Shown in pieces: positions 1 through 7,218 of a stretch of 9,737 bases of DNA. Each line of letters starts with the position of its first letter. Positions within the stretch are counted from its first letter, which is position 1. Source of the stretch: Betaproteobacteria bacterium UBA931 (GTDB lineage: Bacteria > Pseudomonadota > Gammaproteobacteria > Burkholderiales > Casimicrobiaceae). The translations under genes were made by a program, and so were the position numbers. A model generated the notes under the pieces. The model was not told the origin of the DNA and ran no database searches. It saw nothing but the letters and a program-made list of their open reading frames with translations. The stretch is from the NCBI GenBank assembly GCA_002293615.1, contig DBDN01000056.1, positions 1 to 9,737 on the forward strand, in the 5' to 3' direction.

Positions 1-96
1 AAAGGCGATGAAGATTACTCTGTTTTAAAATTTGCTCCGAAGGAATTGAAAATTTATTCAAATTTTCAAGTGATGAAAGAAGCAATAAAATATTGA
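1..96 (+). CDS. 3' end of an unidentified gene (possible PPOX-like flavin protein)
   Basis: An open frame enters from the left edge and gives 31 residues before TGA at 94-96. The visible tail includes DEDYSVLKFAPKELKIYSNF. The pattern of an acidic D-x-D-Y, a short hydrophobic strand with K and P, then Y-S-N-F resembles the last strand of small pyridoxamine 5'-phosphate oxidase-like FMN proteins. That is a memory-based resemblance and not secure. The stop lies 10 nt before the rsmE start on the same strand, so the gene is probably first, or at least upstream, in the same operon. Only the extreme C-terminus is present, so function cannot be settled here. Confidence 0.5.
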   Translation, partial: KGDEDYSVLKFAPKELKIYSNFQVMKEAIKY

Positions 97-106
97 GATT
101 GATCGT

Positions 107-892
107 ATGCCTCGTTTTTTCTCCAAAGAGCCGCTTGCTCATTTATCCATCGGTGTCGAATGGCGTTTGCCGGAATCCGTATTTCATCATGCGGTGCGTG
201 TACGCCGTTTGCGATTGCGCGATACCCTCACATTGTTTGACGGTAGTGGCGCTTGTTGGCGGGCGCTGGTTGCGCGGATCGATAAACATGGGGCGACGGT
301 GGTAGTCAATGAATACGTTGCAAATAGCGCATCCAACACTTTTTCTTTGACGTTGGCGTTGCCGGTGATGTCAGCGGAACGAATGGATTGGGCATTGCAA
401 AAAGGTACCGAGCTTGGCGTACACGCGTTCTGGCCAATGTACAGCGCGCATAGTGCCAACGCGGATCATCGCAAGCACGGTGAAAAACGTTACGCGCACT
501 GGCGCAATGTACTGGCTTCGGCGTGCGAACAGTGCGGGCGCAACGTGTTGCCGGAATTGAAAATGCCAGCTATGTTGGAAGAGGCATTGTTGGCGGAGGA
601 GAACCGGGATGTTTTGCGTTTTTTGTTTGATGCCGGTGGGGAAAAAGGATTAACGTCGTTATTGCATCAGACGTTGTCGCGTGCGCCGCAGTCGGTGATA
701 TTGTTGATCGGGCCGGAGGGCGGATTCAGTCGGAGTGAAATTGCGCTGGCGCGGCAGCATCGCTGGCAAATTGCGCATCTGGGCCCGCGTATTTTGCGGG
801 CAGAAACGGCGATTGTGGCAGCGGCGACTTTGACGCAGGCCGCGTTGGGCGATCTTGGCCGTGCTATGCTTACCGACATGTCCGATTTTTGA
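107..892 (+). CDS. rsmE: 16S rRNA (uracil-1498-N3)-methyltransferase RsmE
   Basis: 261 residues, normal for the family. RsmE is a SPOUT-class, SAM-dependent enzyme that methylates N3 of U1498 in the decoding-centre helix of 16S rRNA, acting in the cytoplasm on the small subunit. The N-terminus MPRFF and the following segment with HHAVRVRRLRLRD match the PUA-like RNA-binding domain (about residues 1-70). The C-terminal SPOUT domain carries the trefoil-knot signatures LIGPEGGFSRSE (G202-P-E-G-G206) and LGPRILRAETA (residues 225-235), which form the SAM pocket. ATG at 107 is chosen because MPRFF is the usual start; it is preceded only by a weak purine stretch. The stop lies 10 nt before the next start, consistent with cotranscription. 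No defects are seen. The family call is secure. Confidence 0.95.
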   Translation: MPRFFSKEPLAHLSIGVEWRLPESVFHHAVRVRRLRLRDTLTLFDGSGACWRALVARIDKHGATVVVNEYVANSASNTFSLTLALPVMSAERMDWALQKGTELGVHAFWPMYSAHSANADHRKHGEKRYAHWRNVLASACEQCGRNVLPELKMPAMLEEALLAEENRDVLRFLFDAGGEKGLTSLLHQTLSRAPQSVILLIGPEGGFSRSEIALARQHRWQIAHLGPRILRAETAIVAAATLTQAALGDLGRAMLTDMSDF

Positions 893-902
893 TGGAGAGC
901 AA

Positions 903-1352
903 ATGATGTCGCTAAAAGAGACGATTACAGAGCATATGAAAGACGCGATGCGCAACAAGGAAATTATGCGCTTAGGAACCATACGCATGCTTATTTCCGA
1001 AATTAAAAAAAAAGAAATTGATTCGCGCCAGATACTTGGCGATAGCGATGTGGTTGCGGTAATTGAAAAAATGATCAAACAACGCAAGGATTCGGTCGCC
1101 CAGTATGAAAAAGCGAGCCGACAGGATTTGGCGGATCGTGAAAGAGCGGAGATTGAAGTATTGGCGGCGTACATGCCGAAGCCGTTATCCGAAGCGGAAA
1201 TTGACGCGTTGATTGCGGATGCGATTAAGGAAACTGATGTTGTTGGTGCTGCTGGTATGGGTAAAGTGATGGGTATTTTGAAAGCAAAGCTTGCCGGCCG
1301 CGCCGATTTTTCGCAGGTATCGGCTAAGGTGAAATCGTTGTTGAGCGCTTAG
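903..1352 (+). CDS. GatB/YqeY domain-containing protein
   Basis: 149 residues, the standard length of the stand-alone YqeY family. It begins MMSLKETITEHMKDAMRNKE and continues through the helical YqeY pattern (RLGTIRMLISEIKKKEID near the N-terminus, AYMPKPLSEAEIDALI in the middle, AAGMGKVMGILKAKLAGRAD near the end). The domain resembles the tRNA-binding tail of the GatB subunit of the glutamyl/aspartyl-tRNA amidotransferase, but the role of the free-standing protein is not established. The frame is open from 855, but ATG 903 (or the adjacent ATG 906) is preferred because GGAGAG sits at 894-899 and the family starts at M-S-L-K. It lies 10 nt after rsmE and 5 nt before rmuC, in one operon. In many proteobacteria yqeY sits near rpsU/dnaG; here it does not. 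Confidence 0.92.
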   Translation: MMSLKETITEHMKDAMRNKEIMRLGTIRMLISEIKKKEIDSRQILGDSDVVAVIEKMIKQRKDSVAQYEKASRQDLADRERAEIEVLAAYMPKPLSEAEIDALIADAIKETDVVGAAGMGKVMGILKAKLAGRADFSQVSAKVKSLLSA

Positions 1353-1357
1353 CCGCG

Positions 1358-2695
1358 ATGGCAATATCCAATATGGCCCCTGATATGGTTTTATGGTTTA
1401 TCGTTGCTTTGCTGGCGGCGATATTGCTGGTTGCCGCTGTTCTCGTGATGTATGTTACACGTCTGTCGCGGGGGAATAGCGAAGTGCGTGCCCAGCTTGC
1501 GGCTTTGCTTGCGCAAAGCGGGCAAAGCGAGCGCGATTTGCGCCAGGACTTGGCAACGCAACGCAGCGAGCTTTCGGCGCAATTGCACCAGCAAATGCAG
1601 GCGGCGCAATTGCAGCAACAGGCACAGGCGACGCAACAATTGCATCAGTGGGAGCGTTTTGAAAAGCAGGCGGCGCAGCTTACGCAAAATACCGAACAAA
1701 AGCTCGAGCACATGCGTAAAGGATTGGAGGAGCGCCTGGATGTATTGCGTTCGGACAATGCGCATAAGCTTGAACAAATGCGGGCAACGGTTGATGAGAA
1801 ACTTCAGGCAACTTTGGAAACGCGGCTGGGTGAGTCGTTTAAGCAGGTTGCTGATCGTCTGGAGCAGGTGCATAAAGGGTTGGGCGAAATGCAGACGCTG
1901 GCGGTTGGTGTCGGCGATCTTAAGCGTGTGTTGAGCAACGTCAAGACGCGCGGGAACTGGGGTGAGATCCAGTTGGCGGCGCTGTTGTCGGAGATACTGA
2001 CGCCGCATCAGTACGAGGCAAATGTTGAAACCCGTCCGGGCAGCGGGCAGCGTGTCGAGTTTGCCGTTCGTCTGCCGGGGCGCGATAGCGATCAAGTGTG
2101 CTGGTTGCCGATCGATGCCAAGTTTCCGCTTGACGATTGGCAACGCTTGCAAGCGGCGCTGGAAGCGGCGGATATGAAAAGCGCGGAAGACGCGCGGCAA
2201 TCGTTGGGCAAATTTGTCACACAGCAGGCAAAAGCAATTCAGGAAAAATATGTACAGATACCGTTTACGACAGAGTTTGCTATTTTATTCGTGCCGGTAG
2301 AAAGCCTATACGCCGAATTGATGGCGCGTCCGGGATTGAGTGAAAAAGTGCAGCGCGATTACCGTGTGATGCTGGCAGGGCCAAGCAATCTAACGGCGTT
2401 GTTGAATAGCCTGCAAATGGGTTTTCGCACGTTGGCGATCGAGAAGCGCTCAAGTGAAGTATGGCTGGTGCTCGGCGCGGTTAAGGACGAGTTTCAGAAA
2501 TTCGGAAAAATTCTTGAAAAAACGCGTGAAAAACTCGATCAAGCTGCGAAAACGATTAAAGATGCCGATGTTCGCACTCGTGCGATTACGCGTAGGCTGC
2601 GTGAGGTGGAATCGTTGCCCGAGCAACAAAACAGCAGCGCGATCCTTGGCATTACCGATCTTTCCGAAGATGACGATAACAATTCAGCGCTATGA
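1358..2695 (+). CDS. rmuC: RmuC-family protein (putative DNA recombination protein)
   Basis: 445 residues. One N-terminal membrane segment (about residues 10-33) is followed by a long Gln/Glu/Arg-rich coiled coil (about 40-175) and the RmuC domain (about 185-410). The domain shows the family hallmarks LSNVKTRGNWGE (G199-N-W-G-E203) and PIDAKFPLDDW (D253-A-K-F-P257), a PD-(D/E)XK nuclease-like core. In E. coli, loss of rmuC raises inversion at short inverted repeats, so the family is linked to limiting such rearrangements. The biochemical activity is not firmly shown. ATG 1358 is used; ATG 1373 and 1385 are in frame and also possible, and none has a clear Shine-Dalgarno sequence. The last codons overlap the mtfA start (ATGA), so the two are probably translationally coupled. 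Confidence 0.93.
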   Translation: MAISNMAPDMVLWFIVALLAAILLVAAVLVMYVTRLSRGNSEVRAQLAALLAQSGQSERDLRQDLATQRSELSAQLHQQMQAAQLQQQAQATQQLHQWERFEKQAAQLTQNTEQKLEHMRKGLEERLDVLRSDNAHKLEQMRATVDEKLQATLETRLGESFKQVADRLEQVHKGLGEMQTLAVGVGDLKRVLSNVKTRGNWGEIQLAALLSEILTPHQYEANVETRPGSGQRVEFAVRLPGRDSDQVCWLPIDAKFPLDDWQRLQAALEAADMKSAEDARQSLGKFVTQQAKAIQEKYVQIPFTTEFAILFVPVESLYAELMARPGLSEKVQRDYRVMLAGPSNLTALLNSLQMGFRTLAIEKRSSEVWLVLGAVKDEFQKFGKILEKTREKLDQAAKTIKDADVRTRAITRRLREVESLPEQQNSSAILGITDLSEDDDNNSAL

Positions 2696-3468
2696 CTTTG
2701 ATCGGGGCTTTTCGCCAATGGTGTGTTCAACATCGATTAAAGCGTTATGCGATTCCTGACGATTTATGGGCGAATGCAATACACGCGCTGCCCTTTTTAC
2801 GCCATTGGCCGCCGCAGCGGCTGCAAAAGCTGCGCGATATGGCCGTGCTTTTTTTGTGTGAAAAAAATATTGTCGGAGCGCATGGCTTTCAAGTGCACCC
2901 CTTTCACCGCGTGGTGATCGCCGCACAGGCATGCGTACCGATACTGGCGCTGGGGTTGCGTCAATACGATGATTTTAAAACGGTAGTGCTTTATCCCGAC
3001 GAGTTTATTTCCGGCGTGGAGTGGGAAGATGAGTTCGGTGTTGTTCATCAGGACGATGAGGCGATGATGGGCGAGGCCATGGCGGGCGGGCCGATAGTGT
3101 TGTCGTGGCCGGATGCGCTTGATCCCACGCGCGGCGGGGCGGGAGAGGATGTTTTGCCGGCGAACGTCGTAATTCATGAGTTTGTACATAAGCTCGATAT
3201 GCGTAACGGTGAGGCCAACGGGTTTCCGGTACTCCCGCCATCCATTACACCGAAACGATGGCATCAGGCTCTGACGAGCGCTTATGAAAATTTTTCCGCA
3301 CGGGTTGCCGCAGGAGAGGAAACCGATATTGATTGTTATGCTGCCGAATCGCCGCCGGAGTTTTTTGCGGTGATTTCGGAAACTTTTTTTGTCGCGCCGG
3401 AAGTGCTTGAATCAGATTATCCGGAGATTGCGGCCCTGTTGGCGGCGTTTTATCAGTACCGTCCTTAG
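2692..3468 (+). CDS. mtfA: MtfA-type zinc peptidase (M90 family)
   Basis: 258 residues, close to the E. coli protein. MtfA is a cytoplasmic zinc metallopeptidase that also binds and titrates Mlc, the repressor of glucose PTS genes. Visible motifs are the zinc site HEFVHKLDM (H162, E163, H166) and, 57 residues after the second histidine, PPEFFAVISETFF, whose E223 fits the third zinc ligand. The PEEFISGVEWEDE-like and GEAMAGGPIVLSWPD segments lie where the family has them. Start ATG 2692 overlaps the rmuC stop by 4 nt, with no separate ribosome binding site, which suggests coupled translation. It is the last gene before a hairpin. No Mlc gene is visible here, so the Mlc link is knowledge of the family, not something seen in the window. 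Confidence 0.92.
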   Translation: MTLIGAFRQWCVQHRLKRYAIPDDLWANAIHALPFLRHWPPQRLQKLRDMAVLFLCEKNIVGAHGFQVHPFHRVVIAAQACVPILALGLRQYDDFKTVVLYPDEFISGVEWEDEFGVVHQDDEAMMGEAMAGGPIVLSWPDALDPTRGGAGEDVLPANVVIHEFVHKLDMRNGEANGFPVLPPSITPKRWHQALTSAYENFSARVAAGEETDIDCYAAESPPEFFAVISETFFVAPEVLESDYPEIAALLAAFYQYRP

Positions 3469-3470
3469 AC

Positions 3471-3501
3471 AAAAAAAACCCGCCAGGGAGGAGCGGGTGT
3501 T
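3471..3501. terminator. Hairpin terminator after mtfA
   Basis: ACCCGC (3478-3483) pairs with GCGGGT (3493-3498) around a 9-nt loop. It starts 10 nt after the mtfA stop. Eight A residues (3471-3478) precede it and GTTTAAA follows. On the + strand the T run is short. On the - strand the A run becomes a strong U tract, although no - strand gene points into it here. It most likely ends the rsmE-mtfA transcript. Confidence 0.65.
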
Positions 3502-3773
3502 TAAAGGGAGGTTAAGTTTATTATTTTGATTATATTTTTGTTCTTTTTGGGTAATTCTCGCCAAGGAGTCTATCTTTATCATCTACCACTACATCACATC
3601 ACTTTAAACGCTGTATCCAAAAACATCGCATCACTTATGAAGACCTTTTATGGGAATTATCCATAAATATTTGTATCATCACCTCAGCATGATGTAACAT
3701 ATTATCATGCTGGTAGGATGTGTTTTCCTGAGTTACACTACCTTTATCTTCGTGAACCAAGTTGAGGTCTGAA
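3502..3773 (+). promoter_or_regulatory. AT-rich leader/promoter region of the ompR-envZ operon
   Basis: About 270 nt without a gene, much richer in A and T than its neighbours, between the mtfA hairpin and the response-regulator start. It must hold the promoter of the two-component operon unless that operon is read through from mtfA. A possible sigma70-type pair is TTGTAT (3671-3676) and TAACAT (3695-3700), 18 nt apart. The -10 candidate falls in the loop of the inverted repeat at 3685-3712. Several TCA/ATCA-type short repeats lie at about 3570-3605. No open frame with a ribosome binding site was seen. The exact promoter is uncertain. Confidence 0.4.
3685..3712. repeat. Perfect 9-bp inverted repeat upstream of the response regulator (candidate operator)
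   Basis: CAGCATGAT (3685-3693) and ATCATGCTG (3704-3712) are exact reverse complements separated by 10 nt, about 60-90 nt before the response-regulator start. No T tract follows, so it is a poor terminator. The 19-nt centre-to-centre spacing is close to two helical turns, which would suit a dimeric DNA-binding protein. It overlaps a candidate -10 box (3695-3700), a position suited to repression or autoregulation. An RNA hairpin in the leader is the alternative. Confidence 0.5.
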
Positions 3774-4565
3774 ATGACAAAGACAAACGAGCGGAGTTAT
3801 CGTATTTTGGTGATTGATGACGATCCCCGATTACGCGACCTTCTGCAGCGCTACCTCTCAGAAAATGGATTGGAAACGATTACTCTTCCGGACAGTTCCC
3901 AATTGGAAAAAACGATGCAGCGTTTTCCGCCGCATCTTGTGGTTCTGGATCTGATGTTGCCCGGTGAGGACGGCTTATCTATTTGCCGGCGTTTACGGAC
4001 AACATATGAATCGGTTCCCATCATCATGCTGACGGCGCGGCGCGAAGAAGTGGATCGTATTGTCGGTCTGGAAATGGGGGCGGATGATTATCTCGGTAAG
4101 CCGTTTAACCCGCGGGAATTGCTGGCGCGTATCAATGCGGTATTGCGTCGCGCGCCGAAGCACGAATTGGCGGGCGCGCCCACCGAATCCGGAACGTTGC
4201 CGTTTGGCCCGTTTACGCTTGATCTGGCGGCGCGTACGTTGGCCAATAAAGAAGGAGAGGTTACGCATCTCAGTACGGCGGAGTTTTCGTTGTTGCGCGT
4301 ATTGGCGCAGCATCCGCGCCAGCCGTTTACCCGAGAGCGCTTGTCGCTTTTGGCGCGCGGTAAAGATCACGATACGTTTGATCGCGCGATCGACATGCAG
4401 ATTTCACGCTTGCGTCGGATGGTTGAGCCGGACCCGATAAATCCGCGTTATATCCAAACGGTACGTGGTTTTGGTTACATATATGTGCCGGAAGACATGT
4501 TGGATGATGCCGAAGGCACGGAAAACGAGAACAGCGAAGCAGATAGCGACAAGCCGATATCGTGA
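3774..4565 (+). CDS. ompR: OmpR-family response regulator
   Basis: 263 residues: receiver domain (about 8-125) and winged-helix DNA-binding domain (about 147-245). The receiver has the acidic pocket D15-D16-D17, the phosphoacceptor D59 in VVLDLMLPGEDGLSICRRLR, T87 and K109. That stretch is nearly identical to E. coli OmpR, as are RIVGLEMGADDY and KPFNPRELLARI. The output domain ends RYIQTVRGFGYIYVPE. When phosphorylated by its kinase such a regulator binds promoters, in enterics those of porin genes. The start is ATG 3774 with GAGGT at 3764-3768, five nt upstream; an in-frame TTG at 3762 is less likely. It has an acidic tail of about 20 residues beyond the usual OmpR end. The stop overlaps the kinase GTG by 4 nt. 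Orthology to OmpR is likely; the osmotic role is inferred. Confidence 0.9.
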   Translation: MTKTNERSYRILVIDDDPRLRDLLQRYLSENGLETITLPDSSQLEKTMQRFPPHLVVLDLMLPGEDGLSICRRLRTTYESVPIIMLTARREEVDRIVGLEMGADDYLGKPFNPRELLARINAVLRRAPKHELAGAPTESGTLPFGPFTLDLAARTLANKEGEVTHLSTAEFSLLRVLAQHPRQPFTRERLSLLARGKDHDTFDRAIDMQISRLRRMVEPDPINPRYIQTVRGFGYIYVPEDMLDDAEGTENENSEADSDKPIS

Positions 4566-6031
4566 ATAAATTTTGGCCAGGCTCGCTTTTTGGCCGGCTT
4601 TTATGTTTGCTGGTTTTCCTGATTGTGTTGGTGTTGGTTACACTAATATTGTTGTTCCAGTATGATCGCCAGCAACTTTTGATTAACCAGTTTGGCGAAA
4701 CCAAGATTATTCAATTGCAGGCGTTGCGCACGGTGTTGCGTTCGAGCTTGCGCGCCGAACGCCCTGCGGTATTGGCACGGTTCAGCCGCCAGTTTAATGC
4801 TCAGATTTTTGAGGAGCGGCGGCGTCCATTGTCGCGGGATGATATTTTTCCTGCGCCTTATCCGCGTTTTTATCAGGATATGCCGCCCAATATTCCGTAT
4901 TTTGAGCAAATCATTCCGTCGCCAAATTCACCTTTTTATACCGATTCACCATTTTCGCCGTTCAACGAAGAACACCATCCCGGGTTGGAGCCGCGCGGCG
5001 CGTTTCTTGACTTAGAGAAATACATGAAAAAAATGCTGGGCCCGGGTACCGAAATCCGAATTCAGCCAGGGCGGCAATTGCTTTGGGTGCGTTTTTCCGC
5101 GCAAAGCAATTATTACTGGGCGGGCTTTACTTTACCCGAGCAGCCGCAGGCGCGGGACGCGTCATCGCGAGCCTTTTTCCTTTCACTGATTGTCATTGGT
5201 ATGCTGGTGCTGTCGGCATTTGCTTTTGCCCGTTATTTAACGCAGCCGCTTTCCAAACTGGCGCAGGCCGTTGATATGGTTGGGCGCGGCAAAGAGCCGC
5301 CCGCGCTTCCCGATATCGGCCCATCGGAGGTGATTGCGTTGAACCGCGGTTTTAATGAGATGACCAAGCGTTTACAACAGGTCGATAAAGATCGCACGTT
5401 ATTGCTTGCAGGGGTTTCGCATGATCTTCGCACGCCGCTGGCGCGTTTGCGCTTGAGTATCGAAATCAGCGATATCGACGAAGTCGAGCGTGGCTTGATG
5501 ATAGACGATATTGAGTCTATGGATCGTATTATTGACCAGTTCCTTGATTTCGCACGGAATGATAATCAAGTCAAAGTGAAATTGCTTGATGTTAACGATA
5601 TCATCGCCAATTGCGTTGAGCGTTACCAACATTCTGGATACGATGTGCGCTTTGTACCGAACGGCAAGCTGCCGGAAATTGTATTACGTCCTATTTCGAT
5701 AGAGCGACTGGTATTGAATTTGATCAACAATGCGCTAAGCCATGGAAAACCGCCTATTGAAATTTCGACCGGACATAACAATAAAAATATCTGGATCGAA
5801 GTGGCTGACCACGGCGAGGGTTTCCCCCAAGAAGAGCGCGAACGTTTGAAAGAACCTTTCCAGCGCGCTCTCGAAGCGCGTTCAACTGTCGAAGGACAAT
5901 TAGGCGCAGGACTGGGTTTGGCGATTGTTGATCGGATCGTGCGTTTGCATGGTGGCACTCTCGATTTATTGAATGCGCCGCATGGGGGGGCGCTGGTGAG
6001 AGTTGTTCTGCCGAGAAGGCCAAAGGATTGA
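4562..6031 (+). CDS. envZ: EnvZ-type sensor histidine kinase
   Basis: 489 residues. TM1 (about 9-32), periplasmic sensor (33-203), TM2 (204-224), HAMP (about 225-277), dimerisation/phosphoacceptor domain with SHDLRTPLARLRL (H287), and an ATPase domain with N box (N386, N390), G1 box DHGEGF (D416-G420) and G2 box GAGLGL (448-453). All catalytic residues are present. It should autophosphorylate H287 in the inner membrane and pass the phosphate to D59 of the OmpR-like partner encoded just upstream. The start is GTG 4562, overlapping the regulator stop as GTGA, so translation is coupled. It is longer than E. coli EnvZ (450). Part of the excess is a segment rich in proline and aromatics (residues 96-134: 11 Pro, 10 Phe/Tyr) in the sensor domain. 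The stimulus cannot be read from sequence. Confidence 0.9.
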   Translation: MNKFWPGSLFGRLLCLLVFLIVLVLVTLILLFQYDRQQLLINQFGETKIIQLQALRTVLRSSLRAERPAVLARFSRQFNAQIFEERRRPLSRDDIFPAPYPRFYQDMPPNIPYFEQIIPSPNSPFYTDSPFSPFNEEHHPGLEPRGAFLDLEKYMKKMLGPGTEIRIQPGRQLLWVRFSAQSNYYWAGFTLPEQPQARDASSRAFFLSLIVIGMLVLSAFAFARYLTQPLSKLAQAVDMVGRGKEPPALPDIGPSEVIALNRGFNEMTKRLQQVDKDRTLLLAGVSHDLRTPLARLRLSIEISDIDEVERGLMIDDIESMDRIIDQFLDFARNDNQVKVKLLDVNDIIANCVERYQHSGYDVRFVPNGKLPEIVLRPISIERLVLNLINNALSHGKPPIEISTGHNNKNIWIEVADHGEGFPQEERERLKEPFQRALEARSTVEGQLGAGLGLAIVDRIVRLHGGTLDLLNAPHGGALVRVVLPRRPKD

Positions 6032-6071
6032 TTAATGCAGGAACAGCCTTCTTAAAAATTAATTTTCCATG

Positions 6072-6099
6072 AAAAAGCCCTGCAAAGCAGGGCTTTTTT
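6072..6099. terminator. Bidirectional rho-independent terminator
   Basis: AAAAAGCCCTGC (6072-6083), loop AAA, GCAGGGCTTTTT (6087-6098): a 12-bp perfect stem whose outer A/T pairs supply a U tract on either strand. It lies 40 nt after the kinase stop and about 19 nt past the stop of the convergent lipoprotein gene. It therefore serves both converging transcripts. Confidence 0.92.
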
Positions 6100-6117
6100 A
6101 AAACAGTAGTATGCCAA

Positions 6118-7092
6118 TTATTGCGCCGGTACTCGTTCAGATTCAATTACCATATCCAGCACATAAGCTGTATTGGGCGTGTTATCGGGTGAGTTGGCGA
6201 TAATGAAACGTTTTGCGCGGACGATATTGCGTAAATCCGGTTCGTGGGTATAGCCTTCAATTTCCTGATAAAGCGGTTCCCAGCTTTCCGATGGATACGA
6301 CTTCATGCCGTTCTCGGCATAGCGCACTTCACGCACCATCAAGCATTGTTGGTTAGGAGCTAGCGGATGGCTGCATACTTGCCTTTGCGGCGCGATTTCG
6401 AGGAATACGGTTTCGCCGGTATTGCCAAAACGTGTTTCTGCCGTTGGGCTGGCGGAAAAGGTGAGTACATCGCCGGAAGTCGTAGTGAGCTTGAGCTCAT
6501 TTGGCGTTAGTGCAAAAGTAGCCGGTGCATTCAGGCGGCTGCTGATTTCCTGGTCCAGGCGATTGATTTGATTATCGGCACATGCGCGTTTGGTTGCTGA
6601 GAGCATGCCAAAAGTAATTTGCTGTCCTTGCACGGTGTAACTGCCGCCTATCGCGTTGCAGGCATTACCGATGCTGATACGCTCACGGTCAAAGTCAAAC
6701 TGAACTGGTTTGTCCGGCTGTACAAAAAGCGCATCAATGCGTTGGCCTTGCGCGTTTTGCGCACTGGCCAGATGCCAGTGGTTAGACATAAGCACCGTGT
6801 TGTGATCGTTAATCAATATTTCTTTAATGGCGTCAACTTTTCCTTTCATGTCTTGGATTTCGGCATTGGCAGTGGCCATAACATCACCGGTTTTCCCCTC
6901 GATAGTTTCGGAGGCTTCCTGTACAGTTTCTTTGGCGGAAATTACCACAGCGTCGGCGGTATCTTTGATATCGGCAGCAACCTGAGCCGCAGACGCTTTG
7001 GTTTTATCGATGCCTTGCTGCACATTACTGTTATCGTCGCATCCAAGCAGCGGGAAAACAGTGAGCATGATAATCAAGGTTAGTTTTTTCAT
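6118..7092 (-). CDS. Lipoprotein with META/HslJ-like and DUF4377-like domains
   Basis: 324 residues. The N-terminus has a signal peptide with lipobox PLLGC (lipidated C18). Next come an alanine-rich, charged helical segment (about 25-92) with repeats like those of LEA/YtxH-type proteins, a META domain (about 103-215) with NHWHLAS and GNACNAIGGSY, and a C-terminal DUF4377-like domain (about 228-320) with C240/C250 and W271-x-x-L-Y-x-E-I-E-G. Cys pairs 145/171 and 240/250 could form disulfides. META proteins such as HslJ are envelope proteins linked to heat or novobiocin resistance in E. coli; the function here is unknown. Residues after Cys18 are D-D; Asp at +2 retains E. coli lipoproteins in the inner membrane. 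ATG 7092 is chosen over ATG 7125, which overlaps the likely -10 box. It converges on the kinase gene. Confidence 0.88.
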   Translation of the reverse strand: MKKLTLIIMLTVFPLLGCDDNSNVQQGIDKTKASAAQVAADIKDTADAVVISAKETVQEASETIEGKTGDVMATANAEIQDMKGKVDAIKEILINDHNTVLMSNHWHLASAQNAQGQRIDALFVQPDKPVQFDFDRERISIGNACNAIGGSYTVQGQQITFGMLSATKRACADNQINRLDQEISSRLNAPATFALTPNELKLTTTSGDVLTFSASPTAETRFGNTGETVFLEIAPQRQVCSHPLAPNQQCLMVREVRYAENGMKSYPSESWEPLYQEIEGYTHEPDLRNIVRAKRFIIANSPDNTPNTAYVLDMVIESERVPAQ

Positions 7093-7123
7093 GGCATTTA
7101 ACGATAGGGTAAGATAATGTGGC

Positions 7124-7129
7124 ATTATA
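7124..7129 (-). promoter_or_regulatory. -10 box of the lipoprotein gene
   Basis: A perfect TATAAT reads on the - strand from 7129 to 7124. It predicts a transcript start near 7117 and a leader of about 25 nt before ATG 7092. The -35 position (about 7147-7153) matches the consensus poorly, so an activator may be needed. The box overlaps the upstream in-frame ATG at 7125, which supports ATG 7092 as the true start. Confidence 0.45.
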
Positions 7130-7218
7130 TCTGGTATGAGTAAGCGGCGACATACCGTTTCTCGATTGTTTCATAATGTGGATATTTGTTTCGGAAAAAT
7201 AAAAACAGGAATAAAAGT

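Noticed and set aside
855..902. Upstream start of the YqeY-domain protein
   Set aside because: It would lie inside rsmE and lacks a ribosome binding site, while 903 has GGAGAG and the family N-terminus.
1391..2200. Long - strand frame within rmuC
   Set aside because: It mirrors the Gln/Arg-rich coiled coil of rmuC and resembles no family; a shadow frame.
3565..3610. CRISPR-like or satellite repeat in the ompR leader
   Set aside because: Only short irregular TCA/ATCA units, with no regular repeat-spacer spacing.
7093..7125. Upstream ATG of the lipoprotein
   Set aside because: It overlaps the TATAAT box, and the signal peptide with correct length starts at 7092.
7186..7218. TTG start of the PH-domain protein
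   Set aside because: No ribosome binding site; GTG 7219 has AGGA at a good distance.
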